A stretch of 64,000 nt of DNA. Source: Sordaria brevicollis. Taxonomy: Eukaryota > Ascomycota > Sordariomycetes > Sordariales > Sordariaceae. Position numbers and translations under genes: made by a program. Below the pieces are notes generated by a model. It did no database searches. It was not told where the DNA came from and saw nothing but the letters and a program-made list of their open reading frames with translations. Position 1 is the first letter of the stretch, and the number at the start of each line of letters is the position of its first letter. This document shows, in pieces, positions 1 to 12,705 of the stretch. Where the stretch lies: positions 1 to 64,000 of the forward strand of contig JAUTDP010000004.1 in the NCBI GenBank assembly GCA_033439795.1, given 5' to 3'.

Positions 1-1141
1 TTTACATTTTATCCCCGATTACGTACTTCGGGGCGTCCGATTTATAAACGTTAATATAATACTTTTATTTTTCTTAGGTTTCTTCTATAAATAAATAACC
101 CTTAATAATGATATAGTCTATACGCTCTTTAATTACCCGAACGTCGAATAATTTTTAATATTATACCGGTAATATAGGGGCGTTATAATGTTAAAGAAGT
201 TTAATACCTATTTTCGGGTATTAATTATAATTAATAAAAAATAGAAAGAGGTTTATAATTTTTAAAATATAATTATTTATTGCGAATTCGGTAAAAAGTA
301 ATTAAATAAATTAATCGTTTTAATAATAGGAATAAAAAGCGTATAAATATTATTTAATATAAACGTTTATAATTTTTATTTAACCGTTAATTTTTAAATA
401 AGTAAATAAGGAGAGTTTTTATTAAATACCGAAGAATCGATAAAATTCCCGTTAAAAAGTAGTAATATTTTAAAAGCCGCGGTCGGAAATAATAAAATTA
501 GAAATATTATATAAATAGTAAATTTTGCGGAAAAAGGTATTAACGATTCCTTTAACGGTTAAATTATAAATAAGGACGTAATATTATATTTTCGTTAAAT
601 AATTAATAATTATTATAATATAAATATATATCCTTTTGCCGTTTTTAATTTCGGGAAGGGGGTTAATAAAATTTATAAAAAAATTGGATTATTAGCGAAA
701 TAGGATTAATATAAATTCGAATAGGTTTAGGGGCGTAAATTTAAAATTTTTAATTTAGATATAAAGATAATAATTTTAAATAAAAGTAATTACATCTTTA
801 AATAAATTAAGTTAAATATAAGCCTATTGGATAAAATTATAAATTTTAAAATAATTTAGATAATTATTAAGCGTTAAATTATAAATACGTTAAAGAATTT
901 AAAAATAAATTTCGTTATAAAAGGGGATAAAGACCCGCTTATTAATTAAAATCCGGTTGTAAAAGATTTTATAATTTATTATAATAACCCTTATAAATTT
1001 TTTAACGTATTTAAAGAATTTTTTATAATTAGGGTCTTAGAGGTAAAAAATAATTGTAAAGGAATCGAATAAAGCGAAATAAATAATATTAATATGATTA
1101 TCGATTAACGATTCGGTATCGAAGATTAAGAACTTTATAAA

Positions 1142-1172
<31 letters not shown>

Positions 1173-4100
1173 GGGTTTAATTCTTCGATTTAATTCTCCT
1201 TCGGTAATAAAATACGTATATAATTCGTTATTTAATCGTCGTTGAAATTACGTTTATCCGTTAAAATATTTTTAAATAATTGGGAAAAAGCGTTAGGGAC
1301 GGTAGCGTAAGCGCCCGGGTAGTATATAATTTAACGCGGAAATTGCTAAAAAATTCGGATTATTAAATTTACCGCTAATTAAAGAATTTCGTCGTTATAA
1401 AGTATTAAAGGCTTTTATAATTAATAATAATTTTAATAATATTTTTAATTCTTTAGAATTCGGGGCGTTATTTTTCGAAGGCTTTAACGATAGTAAGGAA
1501 TTTTTTATTATAAATTTCGTAATTATATTCGGTTAAGGAATATTTAAACGGAAAGAAGGCGATAAAATAGTATTTCCTTTCTTTATTAATTTAAAAGAGG
1601 ATATTATTGGATATTTAATTTAAAACGTCGATTTTAATAACGGTTTAATATTTGGGGTAATAGTATACGAAAATAAAGGCCGAAATAAAAGCGTCCTTTA
1701 AACGTTTAAATATTATAACCGCGGTTTTAAATATAAAGTTAATTTATTTATTATAAAATATAAAGGTTATAAAGGGTTAAATAATTTTAAAAAAGCCTTT
1801 AATAAATTTATAATAAAAGTTCGCGAAGTTAATAAAATATTAAAAATCCTTTAAAGTTTTTAAAACGCCTTAATTAATAATAGCGCTAATCTTTTCGGGA
1901 TTTATACGCAAACCGTTATAGGAAATAATAAATTTTAAATATTTTATTTTATATTTATAAAATTTATATTTCCGGATATCGATAATTAAATTTATTTTTA
2001 TAAACTTTTCTATAACGTTTTCGAAGTAACGTTTATATTCCGTTTTAATTCCGTTATAAATAAAAACGTCGTCGAAATAAGCCGTAACGTATTTATTTAA
2101 AATATTAAATAAAACGTAATTAATATAATATTAAAACGACGTTAGTACGTTTATTATACCGAAATTTATAATAAAGTATTCGAAGAGATTAAATTTAATA
2201 ATAAATGCGGTCTTTTATTCGTTACTTTCGGTAATATATAAGTGGTTAAAGGTTATAATAATATCGAGTTTATTAAATTATTTCGTTTTATAAAAAGAAT
2301 TAATTATTTCGCGGATAAAGGGAATAAGATATTTATTTTTTATTATAATATTATTTAATTTACGATAATTAATATAAATTTATATATTACCTTTTAATTT
2401 TCGGATTAAGAGTATTAGAATAATTACGGAGGATGAGTTTAAGCGGATAAAATTAAAAATTAAATAATTATCCAAATATTTACGTATAATATAAAATTCT
2501 TTTTAAAATATAGGGCGTAAATAATAATACGGGGGGTTTAATTAGGGATAAGGTCGATTTTATAATTGAAAGAGCGGTAAAGCGGTATTATTTTTATAAT
2601 TTCGGGGTTAAAAATTTTTTAAAAGCGGTAAAAATATTCCAGCAAAGTTTTAATAATTTTTATATAAATAGGCGCTAGTTTTCTATTAATATATTTTTAA
2701 ATATTTTCCGCTAAAACGGTTTGGAATTATAATTATTTTATTATTTAATTTTAATAATTAATTAAAGATTAATAAAGGAGGATAAGTATAAATTAATTAA
2801 TAAATATTATACGAAATATAATATTATTAAAATTATTAAAGGTTTAATTAAAATTTTTAGGGTTAGGGTTAAGGAATAGGATTATAACCGTCGGCGAATT
2901 ATTATCGGTACCGGGGAGAAGTATTATAATTTTAATAAAGTGGTAAGATTAATTAGAAATATATTTAAAAACCTCTACGCCGAATTCTTTATATATTAGG
3001 ATAAAATTAAGGGTAAATAGTAGGTAAATAATTACGTCCTATAATTAATTATAATTATTTGGGCGAAAGTAGGCCTTTAAAGTATAAGAAAGGGAAGTGG
3101 AACGGTAGCGAAATTTTTATAATTTAACGGAAGGCCGGATTAAGTTTTAGAATACGGGTTTAATTTTTAATAATATTTAAAGGATTATAATTAATAGGAA
3201 AAGGTTTAATACGTTTTCGATAAAGGGCGAAGGAAATAAAAGTATTTTTTTAATAATAAAACTGGGGAAATTTATAATATTTTATAATTAATTTATAGTA
3301 AAATTATACCTGTTTAATTAAAGGAGGCTAAAAATAACGTCGGAATTATTAAAAAATTAAACGAAGAAAGTAAGGCAATTTATAAAAGAATTAATAAAAT
3401 AAGATATAATATAAATATAGGAAATAAAACCTCCTTCGCGACCGTCGGTTAAATAAAGGGTATAGGGGCGGTAAAAAGGTATTAAAAGGAAAATATAATA
3501 TTATATAAAAGAAGAATTAATAAAATTTATTAACGAATATCCGGAATTAATTATTATAAAATATAGCATTTTAAAAATATTATTAGAGCGAATAGAATTT
3601 AAAAAAAAGAAATTAATATTTAATCCTATAGAATATAAATATAAATTTTTTAATTCTTCTATATTACGCTTCTAATAGCGATTTTTATTAAAAGTTAAAT
3701 TTTTCCCGCTTTAAGCGTTAATATTAAAGCTGGGGCGTTCTAAGCGGGAGTAGGGGCTTAAGTTTTATATTTCGCTTTAATTATATAAATTATAACGTAA
3801 TAGCCGGTTTTATTATAATATATATATAGGCTTTCCGTTTTATAGTAGGTTCGTTCTTCCGTAAAAATAAAATTATTAAATTTCTTTATAGGGATAGAAA
3901 TTTTATTAAAAATTATAGGATTATTAATAAATTAGGCGGGGGTAAATAGCGAAACGCTAACGCGATAATTAACGTTTAATAAATTAGTAGTAAATTCGTA
4001 AAAGAAGTTTATTTAACTTTCGAAATTATTAAAAGCTAAGTAATTAACGCCAATAATGTTAATAAGGGTATTTTAGAAACGTTTATTAATTTTCGATTTA

Positions 4101-5890
4101 AAAGCGTTAATATAATAATAAATATTAAATTCGTAGGAATCGGCGAATTTAATAAACGTAAAAATAAAATTAGCGAAAGGAAGGGTGCTTTATTATAAAC
4201 GGTTTATTTTTTAAATTATTTTAATATAAATATCGAAGGTAATATAATATAAATTAAATTATTTAAAGAAATTCTAAAAATTAATAAAATTTACGGGTTA
4301 AATAATAGAATTTTAAAGGGAGGCTATAATTACGTCGATTTTAGAGTAAATATATATAAAAACGTCGTTGGAAAAGTATTAAAAAATATAAAAAATTTAA
4401 TCGATAGGTATTAAATAAATAACGTAATCGATAATAAATTTAATATTAATAAAAAAATTTTAATTATTATATTTTTTTTATTATTTTACGAAAGAATATT
4501 TAGCGTTAATAAAAATAGGGGGCTTAATATTATAAATATAATTAAATAAAGAAGAGGATAAAGAGAAAAAAATAATAAATAGGGGTTAAAGGTTAATTTA
4601 ATTAGTAATATATTAGCGAATTTAGGACGTAATTTTAGTAATATATTAGTTAACCCTAAATTAAATAACGTTAATTCGTTAATTAATTATATTAACCCGA
4701 ATAATTTAAAGGTAAATAATAACTTCGAATTCGAAAATACGGAGAAAAGCCTAATCGGTTTATTTCCGTACTTTAATAATTTTTTAAATAAATTCGGCGA
4801 TACGACCGCGAAATTAGGTTTTAGAATAGGAGGTTATATTAAAGTTTATTATAGTTTGGGTTTAAGCGTTATAAATACGGTCCTAAGCGTAATTAAATTA
4901 GGTTTTAATAACGTCGAAGTAAATATAGAATTGGGAAAAGAATTTAAAATCCGCCTTTATAACGTTTATAAAGCGAGAGAAATCGTTCTATAAATTATAA
5001 ATAATGATATTAATATAAAAATAATTATAAGAAAGAAAGAAATTAATAATGAAAGCCTATTATTCGCTATTAAAATTAGGGTTTAGGGTATTTATATTAA
5101 ACGTTTCGGGGCTATTTAAATTTATAATTAAAATTGGGTTTAAATTTAGGCGGGCGTAAAAACGGAGAAAAGTTAATAATATTTAATCGTAAAGTTAATA
5201 AAAGGTTAGTAATATTCGGTCGAAATAGTAATTAATAAGAAGGATAAAGGATTTTGTAAAAAAGGGTTCGATAAAGTTTAATTAGAAAAAATCGCTACTA
5301 TTTTTATAAATTAATTAAAATAAAACGTTTAATAAACGTTAAGCTATTAATTATAAAAAGGTATAATAAATTATTATAATACCGATTTAATAGAAATTTA
5401 GAGAAAATATATTATTATACGAAGAGGAGAAGATCGAGAGAGAGTAGCGAAAATTCTACTCTCGGACTATATATATAACTAAAATAGAGATATAATTATA
5501 AGTACGATTGTACTCCGCTAGTAGTTCGGTGCCAAGACGCCTGGGGAGCGTTGCCGATAATTTGGTACCGTGATATAAACGGGGGAATAGAAAGCGGAAA
5601 ACGGTAATAAATAAAAGGATAGGATAATAAATTAAAAAAGTAGAATAGTTTAATATTTTAATATAACGGTAAATAGAAGGGATAAGGCGGATATTAATTG
5701 CGTTAGCGGTAAGTATATACCGTAATTATAAAAAGCCGAAAAAGCGGCGCGGATAGGTCTACGCCGGGAATTATAGCCGGGGTTTTTGTCCGGGGCGCTT
5801 AAGGCCTACGGTTTTATCCTACGGGGAATCGGAGATAGACCCTATACTATATTGGCACTATAGATTTAGCTAGGGAATAAGATTCTTACT
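1..5890 (-). mobile_element. RIP-degraded Ty3/gypsy LTR retrotransposon relic, truncated by window edge
   Basis: AT-rich block with many TpA steps, few CpA/TpG steps and no long open frame, as expected from repeat-induced point mutation. Read on the minus strand, the segment near 2052-2083 still gives AYFDDVFIYNG, the reverse transcriptase active-site box of Ty3/gypsy elements (usually AYLDDVLIYS). Just downstream, near 1871-1940, SYNGLRINPEKISAI matches the conserved end of that domain. Near 540-640 the minus strand gives IIINYLTKI, matching the integrase core stretch VVDRLTK, with a stop soon after. The order RT then integrase towards lower coordinates fixes the orientation, and the integrase end may run off the left edge. 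The right boundary with ordinary GC-balanced DNA is near 5885-5925. LTRs and primer site were not resolved. It is certainly inactive. Confidence 0.82.
1871..2110 (-). pseudogene. Reverse transcriptase core of the gypsy relic
   Basis: Minus-strand translation reads continuously through the catalytic YFDD box into a FIKINLIIDI-like segment, then KYLKFIISYNG and LRINPEKI. The order and spacing match the Ty3/gypsy reverse transcriptase palm and thumb region. Third positions are almost all A or T, and substitutions are of the C-to-T or G-to-A kind. Stops appear outside this stretch, so no functional protein is made. Confidence 0.75.
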
Positions 5891-6825
5891 TACTAGGTAC
5901 TGCCCGGCGGCCCGCCGAAGAACTTTCCAAATCCACCTGGCAATGAGGCGCACCGACCATGCATGGATCTTGAGCTCTGACCAAGCTTGCGCATTATTCC
6001 TTCCTTTTCCTTACACCACGGACTACGGCATCATCAAATGCTCCTTTCTTCTTCATTTACTCCCTCCCATCTGACTCCGTGCATTTGCCTTTCATTCGCG
6101 TTCGCGCGCAGCCAACACAAAATGCCCTCTGCGCATTTTCTCCCTTGGTTCCAATGTCTCAAGCTTAAAGCGCCACTGCGGGGAAGTATCGGTTCGGCTG
6201 AAGATTCCGACGGAAAGGTTGCACGCACGGAGTTACCAACCTATCGGGTTCTTACATTGAGGCTCATATTGTGCCGCCAACCTTTACTTTTCCGTCGGCC
6301 TTGATATTCACTTCAAGGTTCCTATTTCTTAGCGCCAACACCCACCAAGCAAGGGACCATGACGCTAGCAACCCACGCCACGCCGAGAACCACGATGGTC
6401 ACATTCGGACGTTCAACGTCGTATAGGATGGACACCCGAGTGACCGAGTCCAACAGCGTTGCGCTAACTCATCCCTTGAAGAACAAAAAGAAATGTCCGC
6501 CGGAGACATTGAAGATGTTGGTGAAGGGCATTTCGGCCTCTTGGAGGGTCGCTGAAGAATCCATTGGACCGCAAGCTTCACATTTCTTATATTGACCGGC
6601 CATTCACCTGCCTGGCCTAACTCCCAGTCCCATTCACGTTCACTTGCCTTGCTCGGACTCGGTCACGGGTATAAGAACCTCACCCGTCCATCTTCTCAAT
6701 TCAGTTTCTTTGCTGGAACCGTCAACGTGTGCCTCTCTCCGTCCTTGTACGTGCAAAGGCCTCACCCTGTCACAATCCGACCATCCTAGCGGCACTTTTC
6801 TCTTCTTCATTACCAAGGACCGAAG
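5891..6825. other. Intergenic: right edge of RIP block to oxidase start
   Basis: Base composition switches abruptly from AT-rich to balanced near 5885-5925. The rest is ordinary intergenic sequence and probably holds the promoter of the oxidase at 6826. Short overlapping open frames on both strands (up to about 105 codons) have no recognisable content, and I take them as chance frames. Confidence 0.5.
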
Positions 6826-8446
6826 ATGAGAGCTTCCGTTCTTCTCTCAACATGTCTCGGCATGCTCGTTTCACTGGCAGAAAGCGCCAGCATTCCGAGC
6901 TACTTCGAGCGGTCTCCCTCGACTCCACGACGGTTGGATGTTGTCAAAGTGCAGCGTGAGCTTGGTGCACAACTCTCAAAGGGTTCCGTCATCTTCGGAC
7001 CTGATGATCCCCGATACCCCGAAGCACTTTCGAGGTGGAACAACTTTGCCCGACCCAAGGTACAACTTGTCATCGAGCCTGCACAAGAGACTGATGTCTC
7101 GACCATTGTAAGTTGAAGCTGACATTCGGCCACTCCTTTCCTCGTCTCGATTCAAGTGCTGACTTGACGGGACTCAGGTGAAATACTGCAACCGCAACAG
7201 CGTCGATTTCCTAGCGAACAACAAGGGCCATGGTGGCACCCTGACTCTCGCCTCCTTCGACGGCGTCCAGATCAACCTGGCGAGTCTCAGAAAAATTGAC
7301 ATTCAGCCGTCAGGCACCTCTGCTTGGTTTGGGGGTGGCGTATATGACGGACAAGTCAGCTGGTACCTCTGGGACAAGGGATACGTCGCCACCACTGGCG
7401 CATGCGATTGTGTCGGCATGATGGGTCCCGGTCTTGGAGGTGGTCATGGCCGACATGAAGGTCTCTATGGCATGATCAGCGACAACATTCGTCAACTCAA
7501 CGTGGTGCTTGCCGATGGCCGCCGCATTCGCGTCAACAAGAATTCTCACAGCGATCTCTTCTGGGCAATGAAGGGTGCCGGACACAACTTTGGGATTGTC
7601 ACCAGCTTTGAGCTGAACATCTATCCCCGTGGTCCTGACACTTGGCACTACCACAACTACTTGTGGACCGGCGACAAGCTTGAAGCAGTCTTCAACGCCC
7701 TCAACAAGTTCCACAACAACGGCAGCACGCCAGTCAACATGGCCAACAACTACGGGTTCTTCGCGATGAACCCCGCCGTCACTGACAAGGCACCTATCAT
7801 GCAGTGGACGTTCGCGTACCGTGGATCTGCCGCCGAGGCCGAAAAGCTGTTGGTCGATTTCAACAACATCCCGGCAGCTGGAAGTCTCCAAGGCGACGTC
7901 TCGTATCCCGAGATCACGTCGTTCCAAGGGACTGCGGAAGATTCCCCTCTTTGCCAGCATGGCGGCTACCGTGCGACTGGCACCGCGGGGCTGCAAGTGT
8001 ACAACGTCACCGCTGAGCGCCAGATCTTCGACAGCTTCCAAAAGCGAGTAGCCTCTGACCCGGTACTCGCCGCTAGTGCGCAGATTCTTCACGAGGGCTA
8101 CTCGACAGCAGCTGTGCGGGCCGCTAAGCCAGATGACTCGGCTTATCCTCACCGGGACGATAACCTCCTCATGTTGGCTCAAGTCGTTATTCCTCCTGGT
8201 GACAAGGAGTTGGAAAACGCTGCCTCGGACTGGATGACGGAGATTGCCGGTTACTGGAATGCGGGCCAGCCTTCGAGGAAGCCGACCAGCTATGTCAACT
8301 ATGCCAACGGTGGTGAATCTCTTGAGTCGATCTATGGCTATGAGTCGTGGCGGTTAAACAAGCTCCGCGCGCTCAAGGCGAAGTATGACCCGTTCAACCG
8401 CTTCCGGTTCTATAATCCTATTGTTAGTAAGAGAGGAAAGGCTTAA
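6826..8446 (+). CDS. Secreted FAD-linked oxidase (berberine-bridge-enzyme type)
   Basis: Two exons, 6826-7107 and 7178-8446, with a 70-bp GTAAGT...CAG intron, give 516 residues. Residues 1-21 form a signal peptide (MRASVLLSTCLGMLVSLAESA). The FAD_binding_4 domain follows: GHGG has His112 at the usual 8-alpha-histidyl flavin site, and GACDCVGMMGPGLGGGHGR has Cys170 where many family members attach flavin a second time, so bicovalent FAD is plausible. The conserved AMKGAGHNFGIVTSFEL stretch comes next. The C-terminal BBE motif (YVNYANGG..., YDPFNRFRFYNPI) is intact. Family members oxidise sugars, alkaloids or other secondary metabolites with O2; this substrate cannot be told from sequence. The start is the first ATG giving a signal peptide. 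The gene is isolated between two RIP-degraded elements but has normal codon use and no premature stop. Confidence 0.9.
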
Positions 8447-8574
8447 CGTTCTCAAAGTTCGAATACCGGGATTCTTTCGTTCTGTTGGAAAACGAACCTT
8501 TCGTGGTAGTTCTTATTATTGACGTTGTTTTCCAGGTTTCATGTTGATGCAACTATAGCGAATTAGTACCTACC
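8447..8574. other. Short spacer between oxidase stop and DDE transposon
   Basis: About 130 bp of 3' flanking sequence. It presumably holds the oxidase polyadenylation signals and ends in a TACC-repeat next to the TA target duplicate of the transposon. Confidence 0.5.
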
Positions 8575-8576
8575 TA

Positions 8577-8607
8577 CCGTAGAAACTCGCGAAATTTGCA
8601 ATAGGTC
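8577..8607 (+). repeat. Left terminal inverted repeat of the DDE transposon
   Basis: 31 bp starting CCGTAGAAACTCGCGAAATT and ending CAATAGGTC. It is the reverse complement of 11843-11873 with one mismatch, and is preceded by TA. Confidence 0.9.
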
Positions 8608-11600
8608 CGTCTCCCTTAGACCGTTGAAATCTAGCATAAGGTAGTATAAAGGGGTGGCGTACTGCCAGGCTCAGCCCGCGTTCTATATAAGTAAATATAT
8701 GTACGTTAAGGCGGAGGTCGTTATATTTAGTCGGCGCTAACCGATTTGAACCGTTTTTACTATATTGTACTCGGGGGGATTTATTCTATTTTGCTAAGGA
8801 GATTGGTATAATTTTTCTTCCTCTTTTAAGTACCCTAATTAATACTTCTATTTAGAATACCCTTATTTTATTTATCCCTATTTCTTAACCTTAATTATAG
8901 TATAGTATAACGTAATACTATAGCCTTATACTTCGAAAAGCTAAGAATCCTTATTGGGTATATTTTTATTATTTATAAATAAATAAAGGAAACCTATTAT
9001 CTAAAGTAAATAAGGGTAGTATTAACGTTCTTTTCCTTCTAAATATAATCGATAATTTTTACGACTCTAACTAATTTAAAGAAGGTTATAACTACTTCGT
9101 CGTCCTTCGAATACCGTTATCCCTTAATATAAAAGAGGGATTAAACCTAATAAATTTCGAAAAATATATTTATTATAAGTAAATTTATAAATAAAGTTAT
9201 AAAATTATTAAGAATTTTATTAAATTTAGTATTGAGGTTTATTATTATATTGCGAATTTTAATAAATATTAGGAGAAGTAGGACGACCGTTTAAAAATTA
9301 TAAAATTTTGGTAGGAAGGTTTTATTATTACCTTTCGTTATTAAAACGACGAAAAGGGGGAGGAAAAAGGGGAGGACTATATAACCGATAGCGGCGAATT
9401 TATTAAATAGGGTAAAGGTAATAATATTAAAGGTATTGAATTTATTTTTATTAAAAGTAGGGATTTTAATAAAAATAATAAGGAGCTTTAATTATTTGTA
9501 ATTAAACGGCTAATTATTATTATTATTATTATAGTTCGTATACCCTTAATTTAACCGTTAATTTTACTTTTTTAAGCCTTTTTAATTCCCTCTTTATAAA
9601 ACCTCCTTTTAAAAGTTTTTCCGTTAATTAGGTTTTTATAAAGTAATTATATTGCGTTATAATTATTTCTTTTATTATTAAATGCCTTTTCTCCTTTTCC
9701 TTAGCGAAATTATTTCCTTCTAAATAGAAAATAAAATTTATATTATCTTTATCTTTAAGAATAGTTTTAAAGTCGTTAAATTCGTTAATTTCGGTATTGG
9801 TTATTTATTATTAATTATTTTAAATTAGGGTATTAGTAAGGATATTTTTAATATAGATAAGGTCGTTTTTTAAACCGTCGGGAAGAATTAAAATATTATT
9901 ATTTTTAAAGGATTTGATAATAAGACTTTTTTTTTCTATTTATAAACGTTAGAAGTAGTTATAAATTACTTATATAATTTATATTACTTATTTTTATTAA
10001 TTATTATAATAATATAATAAGGTTATTCTTTTTCTTATTTATACCCTCTTATTAAATATTAATATAATTTAATAGGGGTATTCTCTATTCTACTATATTT
10101 AAAATCGCTAAGTTTCATCCTTTATTATTTATTTAAATCCCTTATTAATATAGGTATTTAAATATTAGAATAAATTTATAAGATTATTAAGAATAAGCGC
10201 CGTTACGAATTTGTTAAGGAGGTTTTATTGATTTTCCTTTTCCTTTTAATTATTATTATTAAGGTTTCGAAAATTTCGATTTATTTATTAAATTTTTTCT
10301 TTAATTAGGGTAGAGGTATAGGATAGGTACGCATTTATAATTAATAATACGTTGTATAGTAATTCTTTTAAAATTAGCGTAAACTCTTCTTTTAATTATT
10401 TAGTAAAGAGTTTTTTATTTTAATACCCTTCCTTATTAAAATAGACTATAACGTTAAACGCATAGCGATAAACTTTATTTATAAGAATTTTACCCTCCCT
10501 TTTAAATATAATAATCGGTAGAATATATTAAATTTTATTAATAAAAGGATATAGAATTAACGAATAACGTTATTTACTTTAATTATTACAGTCGGTTTTA
10601 ATAATAATAGTACTATTGCTTTTAAAGTCGTAAGTACGGCTATTGAAATATTTATATAATATAGGAATTTTATCGAAATTAAAGATATAGGAAGGATCGT
10701 AGCGCGTACGCATTCCTAGTAAAGTTGGCTAATTAACGCGTTTAATAAATTTAAAATAAAAAAAATATTAAATTAGCGAATTATATTAGGGAATAAAAAA
10801 AGTATTACTTTAACCGATTATAATCGGAAATAAACGCCGTAGTATAATATACTTACTAAAGAAAATTATTGATTTTTCTATATAATTTAACGGGGAGCTT
10901 TTAAGTTTAGTAAATTACCTTTCTTTTTAAAATAATATAACGCTTTTTAAAGTTTTTAAACTAATTACGTAAAAATTTAAATATATATTAGATTTTTGGG
11001 TAGGTTTTAGCGAATAGCTTAATTAAACGGTTACAAAACTAAATTATTCCAATAACCTATTTACTAATATAATAAATATTTTAGAATTTTTATTATAATT
11101 TTTCTTTTATTACTAGCTATATTGTATTGCTTTTTCGAGAGGGATTTAATAATAATTTATCTTTAATACCCTATTAATAATATATAGTACGGATAGGAAT
11201 TTTATAAATATCGTAGGCTTTTCGATAAAGGGTATTACGGTGCCCGGGAAGATTAGGTTAATTATTAACGGCGTTAATTCGCCGTCGATAATTACGCTCG
11301 CTATTATTTTAAATTTCGACTTTAGTTTATAAAAGGTAAATAAGGATTTATTAATCGCGGGGTTCGTTAATATAATATTACGGTCGTTCCCTTATTCTCC
11401 TTCGATTATTATGCGGGGTATTTATTAATTTCTAATTTCTTCTCTAGTAAGTACGTATATTCAATCTTCTTAAGTAATATTTTAAATTAGATTTTACAGT
11501 CTTTATAAAATTTCGCGGCGGGATTAGGACGGTGTTTAGCGCGCTTTATAGTAGAGGGTAATATTGGAATTGAACTATTTTAGTTGGGTTTACGCTAATA

Positions 11601-11842
11601 TAGAACGTTAGGGAGATTTATATTGGTATAATAATAATAATAATAATAATAATAACGACGATGGTCCCGATTATTAGTATAATAGGAATAGGGGAAGAAG
11701 TAGGAAAAGGGAGGAATATAGGCTCCCGAGAATGCCGAAATTTTATACTATATAATACTGCTAAAATGCCGGCGCAAGGCGGGCGCATGTATTGCTAGCG
11801 GGTGGGCTGTTCCCTACCTTACCCTAAATTCTAAAAGGTATA

Positions 11843-11873
11843 GACCTATTGTAAATTTCGCGAGTTTCTACGG
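11843..11873 (-). repeat. Right terminal inverted repeat of the DDE transposon
   Basis: Inverted copy of 8577-8607, one G/A mismatch, followed by the TA duplicate at 11874-11875. Confidence 0.9.
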
Positions 11874-11875
11874 TA

Positions 11876-12705
11876 GTTAGCAATAACAGTTCGTTTACTG
11901 CACGGAGATAAAGTGCTTTGGCCCCTAAGTCCGAAGGACATTTGTCATCGACCATGATCCTTCCTTTCCCTTGTCGTGCCTTCGAGATTCATACCTATTC
12001 TTTCTTCATTCCTCTTCCCAAATCGACAAAGCTGAACTGGAGGAAGTAGAAGTATGTCGCATCATGTTTTTGACCCCGCTCCCGCACTGTGCTCGGAGCA
12101 TGTTTTCAGTTTTCTGTGCATATAGCGGCTAACAACAGATGATGCCCCCCAACGTTCAATGCAGAATCGTAACTGCCTGCATCAAGCTGAATGATGTACC
12201 TGCCTACCGGGACGAAATTGGATGCCGCAGGAGGGAAAGATGTTGATGGCTGATATGGTGCAAAATATTTGGCGCCCTGGAACTGGAGCTGATACCGCGC
12301 GCCGTGCGTGAAGCCTTGAAGCACTGTCATAGACTACCTCCCGTCAGCACGACAAGCTAACAGCGTTTCAACAAGAGCCCCTTCAACAAAGGGACTCGAG
12401 CTGACAAATCTGGACTTTGAATGAAATCTCTTGGATGCAACCCAATGTTGACTTTATGATTGATCCGAATTGTCGCTTGCGAACCAAATGGTTGAAGAGA
12501 GAACCTCGAAGCACGGACTCACGAAGGCTTCATGCCGTGAAATGCAGGCTTGGCAAGACGGAGTTAAGGGACTCGATGAGTCGATGTCAAATAGATAAAG
12601 GAAGGAGAATGTCAACATAAAGGCAAACTTCATCATTCTGAATCATCCAGTCAGGCTCAACACACATAGCTCCTTCCTCATAATATACTCACGACAGCAA
12701 CCATC
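11876..12705. other. Intergenic: transposon edge to dehydrogenase start
   Basis: Balanced composition from 11876. A 74-codon minus-strand frame at 12106-12330 starts with ATG but has no recognisable motif or splice-linked partner, so I do not call it. The last 100 bp, with CT- and CA-rich leader sequence, probably holds the promoter and 5' leader of the dehydrogenase. Confidence 0.45.

Larger units (their letters stand above)
8577..11873 (-). mobile_element. RIP-degraded DDE transposon (Tc1/mariner-pogo type) with intact terminal inverted repeats
   Basis: The block is bounded by inverted repeats at 8577-8607 and 11843-11873. Both start CCGTAGAAACTCGCGAAATT and differ at one position (G versus A), a RIP-type change. 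Each end is flanked by TA (8575-8576 and 11874-11875), the target duplication of Tc1/mariner elements. The interior is AT-rich and full of stops. On the minus strand near 10480-10740 it reads FNFDKIPILYKYFNSRTYDF, matching the NMDQTPIPFEYL...TYDF region around the first catalytic Asp of fungal DDE_1 transposases. Lower down it reads LLIINAY (second Asp region, D to N) and NTYINKGFKQ-like residues matching LDTxxNKPFK. A helix-turn-helix-like stretch lies upstream near 11150-11250. The element is about 3.3 kb and inactive. Confidence 0.85.

Noticed and set aside
7310..8182. 290-codon minus-strand frame over the oxidase
   Set aside because: Antisense shadow; the plus frame has FAD and BBE motifs.
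8555..8580. 4-bp TTAG as target duplication of the DDE transposon
   Set aside because: Would leave ends offset by seven bases; TA immediately outside symmetric ends fits much better.
12106..12330. 74-codon minus-strand frame
   Set aside because: No motif, no splice partner, no codon bias; chance frame.
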